A DNA stretch of 64,000 nt. Source: Eubacterium sp. (GTDB lineage: Bacteria; Bacillota; Clostridia; Lachnospirales; Lachnospiraceae). The stretch spans positions 1-64,000 of the forward strand of contig JAFUVQ010000044.1 in the NCBI GenBank assembly GCA_017477505.1, read 5' to 3'. Positions 43,301-50,747 of the stretch are shown piece after piece. The position numbers were made by a program, and so were the translations under genes. Position 1 is the stretch's first letter, and each line of letters opens with the position of its first letter. The notes beneath the pieces were generated by a model. The model saw nothing but the letters and a program-made list of their open reading frames with translations. It did not search any database and was not told the origin of the DNA.

Positions 43301-44743
43301 GGCGCAACATACCTCGATGTAGCTGTTGAATCAGCGAAGAGAGGTGCGGACAATCTTAGAGCAGAGGACTATCTTGGAGTACTTGCGTTTGACGACAGGT
43401 ATGACTGGTATGTAAAGCCGCAGAATGTGACGGATAAGGAAGAAATAAAGAAGAAGATAAACCGCATCACTGAGGGCGGTGGAACAACTATAGAACCTGC
43501 AATAATCGAGGCATATAACAAAGTGATAGGTCTTGATGCAGATGTTAAACATATAATACTTCTGACGGACGGGTACGGCGAATCATCAAATTATGACAAT
43601 ACCGTAAAGAAACTGAAAGGTTCCGGAGTTACGCTTTCTACGGTTGCGGTAGGACCGGATTCCGACAAGCAGCTGATGAAGAGGCTTGCTACCCAGTGTA
43701 ACGGAAGATTCTACTACGCTGATGCCAATACTGATCTTCCGAGAATCTTTGCGGAAGAAGTTTTTCTCGGAGGCGATACCTATATTAAGAATGGTGACTA
43801 TCCGCTCAGTGTGGCGTCGTCCCACGACATTACCAAAAATCTTTTTACAGATGGCTGGTACAATATAGGCGGTTATATTGCTGCGTCAGAAAAATCAGGT
43901 GCCACCGGCGTCATAACAACAGAGGAAGGGGACCCGATACTTACAGTATGGCAGTATGGACTTGGAAGAACTCTGTCATACAATACGGATGTTGATAATG
44001 GCTGGACCGCGGCATATGCAGGTACGAGTGACTATGCCCAGTTGCATAAGAGAATCATAGATTATCTTTCGGGAAGTCCGAGCATAGGTGATGATAAGGT
44101 TGATGTCAGGACAGTTGACGGAAAGACCGAAGTTACATATACAACCGGAACTTATGCCGATACTACTGATATAACGGCACTTTATACGGCACCGGACGGA
44201 ACCACGGGTGAAGTCAAACTTACTGCCAGAAAGCCGGGCGTATATACCGCAACACTTCCATCGGAAGAGATGGGTATCTATCATATAAATGTAAGGCGTG
44301 AGGACGAAGGAACTGTCAGCGGCAGCTTTACCACAGCAACCGCGGTACAGTATTCCGATGAATATCGTTTTGACGTCACAGACGAAGCCTTCAGGACATT
44401 CATTGATACTTATGGTAAATGGCTTGATAAAGACGAATATCTATGGACTAAGATAGATAATAATATAAAGGGAAGTTATAACCTTACTGATGTGCTTCTT
44501 GCTATAGCCATAGTCCTGTTCATACTTGATATCGCGGGAAGAAGATTTGGTTTTGAACCGGTTCTTCCGAAGAGAAGAAAGAAGGAAGCAGTTCCTGCAG
44601 GCGGCATGATCAAAGTAACAGATGGCGCAGCAGCAGACGTTAAGCCGGTTAAGAAAAAGAAGTCAAAAACAGAGAAAAAACCGGCTCCGGAGCAGCTTGA
44701 TACGGCGGCACTTCTGCAGAAGAAGAGGGACAGGAACCTGTAA
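40394..44743 (+). CDS. Very large BatA-type protein with three VWA-like domains
   Basis: 1449 residues. Residues 1-75 are the aerotolerance-regulator (BatA) N-terminal helix pair (LWPLAFLVAIPIIIILYILKPKG). A VWA-like domain starts at ~90 (FIIDNTLSMQ, weak MIDAS). Two transmembrane helices lie at ~550-600 (ILLIAILLLIAEFLIFAKKM, VLRVVITLLVILSLIELHI). A second VWA domain starts at ~613 (FLVDVSKSNE). A glutamine-amidotransferase-like segment at ~870-935 (YGGGFAAFGGEDSFMLGGY) precedes a third VWA domain with a perfect MIDAS (DHSGSMSS, ~957) and a C-terminal membrane helix. It looks like a fusion of two proteins usually encoded separately. It is the last gene of the MoxR operon. Confidence 0.88.
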   Translation: MAFSNLWPLAFLVAIPIIIILYILKPKGQDVEISSNVLWKRLFRNNRSKTIFEKFVHEILMYLEIVAALLLVLGLMSPYFKSGNAHDGNVLFIIDNTLSMQHKDKNGRTRLELAKDSAMAYAESTDGTVTVISCSDRPEILIARSTEKGKIKSAIASVEATDKEGDLAEAQNVISTFDADSVIVFSDGNGAEGADTLHKAYGAEERFFGGPSGNVSLDFVAVQEKDGVADVSARFTNFSDSAVTVDVTLYDNNDKVLGIISKPAEAGRSASVLFEGIRADMPYVKAEISNIIFTSGISDGLITDNTSYSVRKEAGDMSGILIGDGNAFLEKAYKAVTGNDIVKAANAGGIASGNFEYAIFDAGFEPDTPATDSMIFGIGKDGNEELSNVVIDVKECELTEGLGEFNIGANKVKCFDVPENAKSFMEAGGKCVGYYGVVDGVKIIRIGFDIRETDFAVQAQFPVFMAYSMRYMSEMGVLVQNDYTAGEAVRISPGTDVDYGSLKLSTEKAGIFEVGKGEYYAVHPNADGFDGRAVADNVEGSGGSGSMVARKGIRRAILLIAILLLIAEFLIFAKKMNYRGVFYTVLRVVITLLVILSLIELHIPKRSRNVTTVFLVDVSKSNEINREDMEAYLRKNLNEMPKRNSYAIVTFGRKAVIDQFVTDENMFMGIGAEPDISATDFEDAIGRAVSLIPDDSNGRIVILTDGRETSGDIQNAAAMVTASSVSVEAYGYEALSGQDSFVKNVDMPSVLHPGDKYYMDVAVESNYETNATIIIRSGEKLVSKETVHLAKGDNRFVFEENVSSENVESFNVSVEAPGDTVSENNMYSIFAEVESSPKVLVLYGKREDYTPYEQLLSDINANAVFKDASSAPGDLMGMLEYKAIILENVYISELPQGFLDNISAYVKDYGGGFAAFGGEDSFMLGGYNDTVIEEVLPTNMELRGTAEIPSTAIIMVIDHSGSMSSPAGKGATYLDVAVESAKRGADNLRAEDYLGVLAFDDRYDWYVKPQNVTDKEEIKKKINRITEGGGTTIEPAIIEAYNKVIGLDADVKHIILLTDGYGESSNYDNTVKKLKGSGVTLSTVAVGPDSDKQLMKRLATQCNGRFYYADANTDLPRIFAEEVFLGGDTYIKNGDYPLSVASSHDITKNLFTDGWYNIGGYIAASEKSGATGVITTEEGDPILTVWQYGLGRTLSYNTDVDNGWTAAYAGTSDYAQLHKRIIDYLSGSPSIGDDKVDVRTVDGKTEVTYTTGTYADTTDITALYTAPDGTTGEVKLTARKPGVYTATLPSEEMGIYHINVRREDEGTVSGSFTTATAVQYSDEYRFDVTDEAFRTFIDTYGKWLDKDEYLWTKIDNNIKGSYNLTDVLLAIAIVLFILDIAGRRFGFEPVLPKRRKKEAVPAGGMIKVTDGAAADVKPVKKKKSKTEKKPAPEQLDTAALLQKKRDRNL

Positions 44744-44944
44744 TACGGACTTTACATCCAAAGCCCGAAAACGGGTGCAAAGTATGTTGTTTTATGTTAC
44801 AATACATGTTGGATGTGTGCATTTCATATCCTGTCATACCCGGATGAAAGCCGATTCTTTGGGCAGGTTCCTTAGGGAAGCTGAACATAACTTAGACGGG
44901 TTTTAAATTTGTGGAAAGATATAAGGAGAACAGGAGGAGTTACC

Positions 44945-45487
44945 ATGGAATTAACAGAAGGTATTAAGGGAAGAAGAAGTATAAGAAAATTTACTGACGA
45001 AGCTATCAGTCATGAAACTTTAGAGAAGATAGTAGATACAGCTCGTTTTGCTCCTACATGGAAGAATACTCAGACGCCACGTTATGTGGTTGTTGAGGAT
45101 AAGGCTGTTCTCGGAAAGATTGCCGAAGAAGCGGTTCTCGGCTTTGAACATAACAAAGATATCATTCTCGGCGCGGCAGCCCTCGTAGTTATCACAAGTA
45201 TCGCAAAGAGAAGCGGTTATGAGAGAGACGGTTCATTTTCCACAAGTAAAGGAAATGAGTGGCAGATGTTTGACGCAGGCGCAGCTGCTGAGGCTTTCTG
45301 TCTTTCAGCATATAATGAGGGCGTCGGAAGCGTTATCCTTGGAATCTTTGATGATGCAAAGGTTGCCGAAATCATAGGGCTTGGCGAAGACAGAGTGGTT
45401 TCCTGCCTCATACCTGTAGGTATTCCTGCAGAATCACCTAATCCGGTTCCGAGAAAGGATATCGCCGATTACATTACATTTATCTGA
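44945..45487 (+). CDS. Nitroreductase-family oxidoreductase
   Basis: 180 residues. The FMN-binding N terminus (IKGRRSIRKFTDEAISHETLEKI, then ARFAPTWKNTQTPRYVVVED) and C-terminal GSVILGIFDDAKVAEIIGL with VSCLIPVGIPAE are typical. Enzymes of this family reduce nitro compounds, quinones or flavins using NAD(P)H; the natural substrate is unknown. An excellent AGGAGG precedes the ATG at 44945, so I reject the longer frame from 44909. The 200-bp gap upstream contains a possible TACAAT promoter box near 44800. Confidence 0.9.
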   Translation: MELTEGIKGRRSIRKFTDEAISHETLEKIVDTARFAPTWKNTQTPRYVVVEDKAVLGKIAEEAVLGFEHNKDIILGAAALVVITSIAKRSGYERDGSFSTSKGNEWQMFDAGAAAEAFCLSAYNEGVGSVILGIFDDAKVAEIIGLGEDRVVSCLIPVGIPAESPNPVPRKDIADYITFI

Positions 45488-45507
45488 TATACCGGAGGCT
45501 TATATAC

Positions 45508-47589
45508 TTGAAGAAGCTTTTTATTGCCGAGAAACCTTCAGTGGCCGAGCAGTTTGCCCGGGCACTGAAAGTGACGGCGAAGAGGAAGGACGGCTATATA
45601 GAGCAGGATGATTACGTCATCACATGGTGCGTAGGTCACCTTGTTACCATGAGCTATCCTGACGCTTATGATATTAAATATAAAAAATGGTCACTGGACA
45701 CGATTCCATTTGTTCCCGATGATTATAAGTATGAGATTATTCCGGCTGCTTCGAAGCAGTTTTCTGTAGTTAAGAGATTACTATCCAGAGATGATGTCGG
45801 AATTATTTATGTGTGCACGGACTCGGGACGTGAAGGAGAATATATTTACAGACTTGTGGATCTTATGGCCGAGGTCGGCGATAAGAAGGAGAAGAGGAGA
45901 GTCTGGATCGATTCACAGACCGACGAGGAGATTCTCAGGGGAATCCGTGAGGCAAAACCGCTTTCCGAATATGATAATTTAAGTGATGCAGCTTACCTCA
46001 GAGCCCAGGAGGATTATCTCATGGGTATCAATTTCTCCAGAGCACTGACCTTGAAGTATGCTTATACTGTTAAGAATTATCTCGGACTTGATAAGTGCGT
46101 TATCGCCGTGGGCAGGGTTATGACCTGTGTACTCGGAATGATAGTAAAGCGTGAGAGGGAGATAAGGGATTTCGTACCTACTCCTTTCTTCAGAGTCGTC
46201 GGTCTTTTCGGACCGGGAGCTGCAAACGCGGCTCTTGATAAGGCGGCAGATAAAATGGCAGAAAAAAGCGATGAGGAAAGTGAAGAATCATCCTCATCTG
46301 CAGGACCTAAGGATTATCTCGAAGCCGAATGGCGTGCCGTTAAGGGAAGTAAGTACTTCGAGCATCCATGCCTTTATAAGGAAAATGGTTTTAAGGAGAA
46401 GAAGGATGCGGAAGCTCTGATTGATTATCTCTCTGCACCGCCTCCGAAGGAGATGAAGGTTGAGTCCATCACGAAGAAGACGGAGAAGAAGAATCCTCCT
46501 CTTCTGTATAACCTCGCAGAGCTGCAGAATGACTGCTCGAGGATATTCAAAATTAGTCCTGCAGATACATTGGCCATAGTCCAGGAACTCTACGAGAAAA
46601 AACTTGTAACTTATCCGAGAACTGATGCGAGAGTCCTCTCATCAGCGGTCGCAAAGGAGATAGACAAGAATCTCCGCGGGCTTTCATCCTATGACAGGGC
46701 AGGAGAGTTCGCAGAGCCTATAGTAAGGCTTGAAGGTTACAAGAATATTACCAAGTCCAAATATGTGGACGATAAGCAGATTACGGACCACTATGCCATA
46801 ATCCCTACGGGACAGGGGCTTTCAGCACTGAACAGCCTTCCTGCTCTGAAGCAGAATGTTTATGAACTCATAGTGAGAAGGTTCATCGCCATCTTCTATG
46901 CTCCTGCAGAATATGAAAAGCAGAGCATTACATTTGAAAGAAATGAAGAGAAGCTTTTCGCAAGCACGAGACGACTCGTGAAGCCGGGTTATCTCAAGGT
47001 GATGGAGAATTCCTTTGGTAAGAAGAAGCAGGAAGCAGGAGCTTATACTGAGGAGCTGATGGAATTCCTAGGGAAGCTTAAGAAGGGTGATATGGTTCCG
47101 GTTTCCGACTTTGTCATCAGAGAGGGTGAGACTTCAGCTCCTAAACGATACAGCTCGGGTACTCTTATCCTTGCGATGGAGAATGCCGGACAGCTGATTG
47201 AAGATGATGAACTCAGAGAGACCATCAAGGGCAGCGGTATAGGTACTTCCGCGACGAGAGATTCGATAATTACGAAACTTGTCACGAACAAGTATATCGC
47301 ACTCAATAAGAAGACGCAGATAGTCACTCCTACATTTTTGGGAGAGATAATATATGATACGGTGCTTTATTCCATCAACGGACTACTCCGGGCAGACCTT
47401 ACGGCCAGCTGGGAGAAGGGACTCGCAGGAGTTGCCGACGGCAGTATCTCGAAGGATGAATACAGCTCAAAGATGAATGATTATGTCATAAAGTATACGG
47501 ACTTCGTCAAGGGGCTGAACAATCAGAACGGTCTCAGGGCAGTTTATGACAGGTCGGCACCGTTCTACTCCAGGAAGAAAGCAAGGTAA
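45508..47589 (+). CDS. topB: DNA topoisomerase III
   Basis: 693 residues. The TOPRIM-containing N terminus reads KKLFIAEKPSVAEQFARAL and VCTDSGREGEYIYRLV; the type IA catalytic region LVTYPRTDARVLS contains the active Tyr (about 369). TopB relaxes and decatenates DNA. No Cys-rich zinc fingers follow, and the C terminus is short and basic (YSRKKAR), a compact form. It starts at TTG 45508 with GGAGG nine bases upstream, a well-supported alternative start. Residues ~235-270 carry a Lys/Glu/Ser-rich insertion (DKAADKMAEKSDEESEESSS). Confidence 0.93.
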   Translation: MKKLFIAEKPSVAEQFARALKVTAKRKDGYIEQDDYVITWCVGHLVTMSYPDAYDIKYKKWSLDTIPFVPDDYKYEIIPAASKQFSVVKRLLSRDDVGIIYVCTDSGREGEYIYRLVDLMAEVGDKKEKRRVWIDSQTDEEILRGIREAKPLSEYDNLSDAAYLRAQEDYLMGINFSRALTLKYAYTVKNYLGLDKCVIAVGRVMTCVLGMIVKREREIRDFVPTPFFRVVGLFGPGAANAALDKAADKMAEKSDEESEESSSSAGPKDYLEAEWRAVKGSKYFEHPCLYKENGFKEKKDAEALIDYLSAPPPKEMKVESITKKTEKKNPPLLYNLAELQNDCSRIFKISPADTLAIVQELYEKKLVTYPRTDARVLSSAVAKEIDKNLRGLSSYDRAGEFAEPIVRLEGYKNITKSKYVDDKQITDHYAIIPTGQGLSALNSLPALKQNVYELIVRRFIAIFYAPAEYEKQSITFERNEEKLFASTRRLVKPGYLKVMENSFGKKKQEAGAYTEELMEFLGKLKKGDMVPVSDFVIREGETSAPKRYSSGTLILAMENAGQLIEDDELRETIKGSGIGTSATRDSIITKLVTNKYIALNKKTQIVTPTFLGEIIYDTVLYSINGLLRADLTASWEKGLAGVADGSISKDEYSSKMNDYVIKYTDFVKGLNNQNGLRAVYDRSAPFYSRKKAR

Positions 47590-47651
47590 TACGGAATTAA
47601 CAATTCTGTAATACTGAATGAACGGAGAAATAAAAAAGTGAGGAGAATAAA

Positions 47652-48347
47652 ATGAAAAACGCAAGGATGCTACAGATAGTGAATATGTATGACCTGAATC
47701 ATACAGCAGCAGCAGAGTATCTGCAGGAATATGAATATCCATGGCAGGTGCTTCCTTATATCAAGGATATCATACTTAAAATAGGTGCAAAGATTGATGC
47801 TGAGTGCCCTGACGAATACGAGAAGAGAGGGGAGAATGTCTGGATTCATAAAACAGCTTCGGTTTTTGACTCGGCATATATAAACGGACCGGCCATCATC
47901 GGTGCCGGTACTGAAGTAAGACAGTGCGCATTTATAAGAGGCAATGCTCTCGTAGGTGAAAATGCAGTTGTGGGTAATTCCACAGAGCTTAAGAACGTGA
48001 TCATCTTTGATAATGTTCAGGTTCCTCATTACAATTATGTCGGCGATTCAATTCTTGGTTACAAGTCGCATATGGGCGCCGGTTCGATCACATCAAATGT
48101 AAAATCAGACAAGACACTTGTAGTTGTAAAGGGTTATGAAGAATATGATGATATCCGTATCGAGACAGGTCTTAAGAAGTTCGGAGCTATGCTCGGTGAC
48201 TTCGTTGAGGTAGGCTGCAACAGTGTCCTTAATCCGGGAACCGTCATCGGCAGACATACAAATATCTATCCGCTTTCACCTGTAAGAGGATTCGTTCCTG
48301 AGAACAGTATAGTAAAGACCGGTAATGTTATTGTTTCTAAACGATAA
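47652..48347 (+). CDS. Left-handed beta-helix (hexapeptide) acyltransferase, GlmU-C-terminal-like
   Basis: 231 residues. After an N-terminal helical region (MYDLNHTAAAEYLQEYEYPW) there are hexapeptide turns: VWIHKTASVFDSAYINGPAIIGAGTEVRQCAFIRGNALVGENAVVGNSTELKNVIIFDN, later HMGAGSITSNVKSD and VEVGCNSVLNPGTVIGRHTNIYPLSPVRGFVPENSIV. It resembles the acetyltransferase half of GlmU without the uridyltransferase half; UDP-sugar acetylation or nucleotide-sugar binding is likely. The N-terminal ~60 residues differ from GlmU. It lies between topB and the citrate synthase gene without clear functional link. Confidence 0.85.
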   Translation: MKNARMLQIVNMYDLNHTAAAEYLQEYEYPWQVLPYIKDIILKIGAKIDAECPDEYEKRGENVWIHKTASVFDSAYINGPAIIGAGTEVRQCAFIRGNALVGENAVVGNSTELKNVIIFDNVQVPHYNYVGDSILGYKSHMGAGSITSNVKSDKTLVVVKGYEEYDDIRIETGLKKFGAMLGDFVEVGCNSVLNPGTVIGRHTNIYPLSPVRGFVPENSIVKTGNVIVSKR

Positions 48348-48492
48348 AACAAAGAAGTAGTGATTCCGCAGCCGGATTTATAGACGGTGGTTATCGGAAT
48401 AATGGTTCTGTGAGTGCTGTCTGTTCGAAGTTGAACGGCATGTGGGATATGATAGAAGTGGGGTTTGAAGTAGTAAAAGAGGGGGACGCAAG

Positions 48493-49833
48493 ATGACATT
48501 TCAGAAGAAAACAGCAGAATATGCTGAACTTATGAAAGACAGAATAATTGCAAATGATATGATATCCGATGAGCTCTATACCAAGTACGGTGTTAACCGT
48601 GGGCTCAGAGATCTTAATGGTAAGGGTGTTCTTACCGGGCTTACGAATATTTCGAAGATCATATCTTTCGACGATTCCGAAGGCAAGCATGAGCCATGTG
48701 ATGGTCAGCTCTGGTATAGGGGCTACAATGCACAGAGGCTTGTTGAAGAATATGCAGAGCTGGGGTTCGGATTTGAGAGGACTGCTTTCCTTCTAATGTT
48801 CGGTGAAAAACCTGATGAAGAGGAAACTGCGGAATTTGTAAGTACTCTTGCAAAGAACCGTAACCTTCCGAGAAACTTTGTGCGTGATGTCATTATGAAG
48901 GCTCCGGGCAGGGATGTCATGAACAGCATGACCAGAAGTATACTTACTCTGGCATCCTATGACCCAATGGCTTTGAATCATGACCTTGCGAATAATATAA
49001 GACAGTGCATCATGCTCATCGCTACATTTCCAATGCTTGCTGTATACGGCTACCATGCATATAACCATTACGATAATCTCGGAAGTATGTATATACATCG
49101 TCCGAATCCGAAAAAGTCAACGGCAGAGAATATACTTATGATGCTCCGCCCTGACAAGAAATATACCGATGTTGAGGCAAGGGTTCTGGATGTTGCGCTT
49201 ATGCTTCATATGGAGCACGGCGGCGGTAACAACTCCACATTTACTACCAGAGTTGTAACCTCGACAGGTTCGGATGCTTATTCCACCGCGGCAGCCGGCA
49301 TGTGTTCTCTTAAGGGACCTCGTCACGGCGGCGCCAATATCAAAGTTATGGAAATGATGGAGGATGTAAGGGAAAAGATCAGGGACTGGCAGGACGACGA
49401 TGAGATAAGAGCTTATCTGACAAGACTTCTGGATGGTCAGGAATTTGACCATAAGGGACTTATCTATGGTATGGGACATGCTATTTACTCTGTATCCGAT
49501 CCGAGAGAGAGAGTCTTCAAACAGTTCGTGCTGAAGCTCGCTGAAGAGAAAGAGAGATACGAGGATCTGGACCTCTACGAGAGAATCGAGAGGATAGCAC
49601 CTGAGGTTATAGCCGCGAAGAGGCATATCTATAAAGGCGTAAGCCCGAATGTCGACTTCTACAGTGGCTTCGTATATGAGATGCTGGGTATTCCTCAGGA
49701 ACTTTACACACCGCTCTTTGCCATAGCAAGAATCGCCGGCTGGAGTGCACACCGCCTTGAAGAGATGGTGGGACAGGGCAAGATCATCCGTCCAGCATAC
49801 CTCAGTGTTATGGAGGAAAAGGAAGAGTTATAG
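48493..49833 (+). CDS. gltA: Citrate synthase
   Basis: 446 residues. Catalytic pattern of citrate synthases: MLHMEHGGGNNSTF (first His region), LKGPRHGGANIKVMEMMED, GMGHAIYSVSDPRERVF (second His) and SPNVDFYSGFVYEMLGIP (Asp), with substrate-binding Args. The long N terminus (FQKKTAEYAELMKDRIIAND...) is typical of the Si-type enzymes in Clostridia. It condenses acetyl-CoA with oxaloacetate for glutamate synthesis in an incomplete cycle; no aconitase or isocitrate dehydrogenase gene is adjacent. GGGGGACGCAAG precedes the ATG. Confidence 0.95.
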   Translation: MTFQKKTAEYAELMKDRIIANDMISDELYTKYGVNRGLRDLNGKGVLTGLTNISKIISFDDSEGKHEPCDGQLWYRGYNAQRLVEEYAELGFGFERTAFLLMFGEKPDEEETAEFVSTLAKNRNLPRNFVRDVIMKAPGRDVMNSMTRSILTLASYDPMALNHDLANNIRQCIMLIATFPMLAVYGYHAYNHYDNLGSMYIHRPNPKKSTAENILMMLRPDKKYTDVEARVLDVALMLHMEHGGGNNSTFTTRVVTSTGSDAYSTAAAGMCSLKGPRHGGANIKVMEMMEDVREKIRDWQDDDEIRAYLTRLLDGQEFDHKGLIYGMGHAIYSVSDPRERVFKQFVLKLAEEKERYEDLDLYERIERIAPEVIAAKRHIYKGVSPNVDFYSGFVYEMLGIPQELYTPLFAIARIAGWSAHRLEEMVGQGKIIRPAYLSVMEEKEEL

Positions 49834-49867
49834 GCTGAAATTTAAAAAGTCTTAAAGGTTTTCCATC

Positions 49868-49923
49868 TTGGAAGTTAATATTGTTTATTATATACTAGGG
49901 GTCGTAAAGTATTTTACGATCCC
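49868..49923 (+). promoter_or_regulatory. Promoter of the two-component operon with palindrome at the start site
   Basis: TTGGAA (49868-49873) and TATACT (49891-49896) are 17 bp apart. Right after the -10 lies GGGTCGTAAAGTATTTTACGATCCC (49898-49923 with its outer bases), centred on the expected start. It has no T-run, so it reads better as an operator or 5' leader hairpin than as a terminator. Confidence 0.6.
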
Positions 49924-50030
49924 TATAGATTTCCGGAGCCGAAGATGAGCGGGTTCTTCATCCTGCTACTACGCTTATTTACGGCCCGGAATCAGGGGCT
50001 GATCTGCAGATTAAATGAGGAGATTTAAAA

Positions 50031-50720
50031 ATGTATAAGATTCTGGTATGTGATGACGAAAAAGACATAGTTTCGGCGCTTCGTATCTATCTTAACGGTG
50101 ATGGATATGAGGTTGTTGAATCCTACAGCGGTAAGGAAGCTCTTGAGAAGCTCTCTGATGATATCAATCTTGTTCTTATGGATATAATGATGCCTGAGAT
50201 GGATGGTATCGAGACAATGGTAAAGATAAGAGAGAGGAGCAACGTTCCGGTTATACTTCTTACGGCAAAATCAGAAGATACCGACAAGGTGCTCGGACTG
50301 AATGTGGGTGCTGACGATTATATTACCAAGCCATTCAACCCACTGGAGCTCGCGGCAAGGGTGAAGTCACAGCTCCGCCGTTATATGACTCTCGGAAGCA
50401 ATACAGTGCTCAGAGACGAAAAGGATATCATTTCCGAAAACGGAATTGAGATCAATGATAAGTTCAAGGAAGTCCGTATAGACGGAGAACTGGTTACTCT
50501 TACTCGTACAGAGTACGACATACTGAAGTTTCTTATGCAGAATAAAGGTGTTGTATATTCTCCGGAGGACATATATGTAAATGTATGGAAGGATTCTCCT
50601 TACGGAAGTGAGAATACCGTTGCAGTTCATATAAGGCATCTCAGGGAGAAGATAGAGATCGACCCCGCAAATCCAAGATATATAACTGTTGTCTGGGGAC
50701 GTGGTTATAAGTTTAATTAA
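50031..50720 (+). CDS. OmpR/PhoB-family response regulator
   Basis: 229 residues. Receiver domain with acidic pocket CDDEKD, phospho-acceptor Asp51 (LVLMDIMMPEMDG), switch TAKSE and KPF. The winged-helix effector domain follows (ELVTLTRTEYDILKFLMQNKGVVYSPEDIYVNVW, then VAVHIRHLREKIEIDP, YITVVWGRGYKF). It is the VanR-like subclass that works with the adjacent sensor kinase. TGAGGAG precedes the ATG. The promoter at 49868 carries a palindrome that this regulator could bind, as inference. Confidence 0.95.
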   Translation: MYKILVCDDEKDIVSALRIYLNGDGYEVVESYSGKEALEKLSDDINLVLMDIMMPEMDGIETMVKIRERSNVPVILLTAKSEDTDKVLGLNVGADDYITKPFNPLELAARVKSQLRRYMTLGSNTVLRDEKDIISENGIEINDKFKEVRIDGELVTLTRTEYDILKFLMQNKGVVYSPEDIYVNVWKDSPYGSENTVAVHIRHLREKIEIDPANPRYITVVWGRGYKFN

Positions 50721-50747
50721 GGGGCAGATCGGAAAACGGAGAGCATT

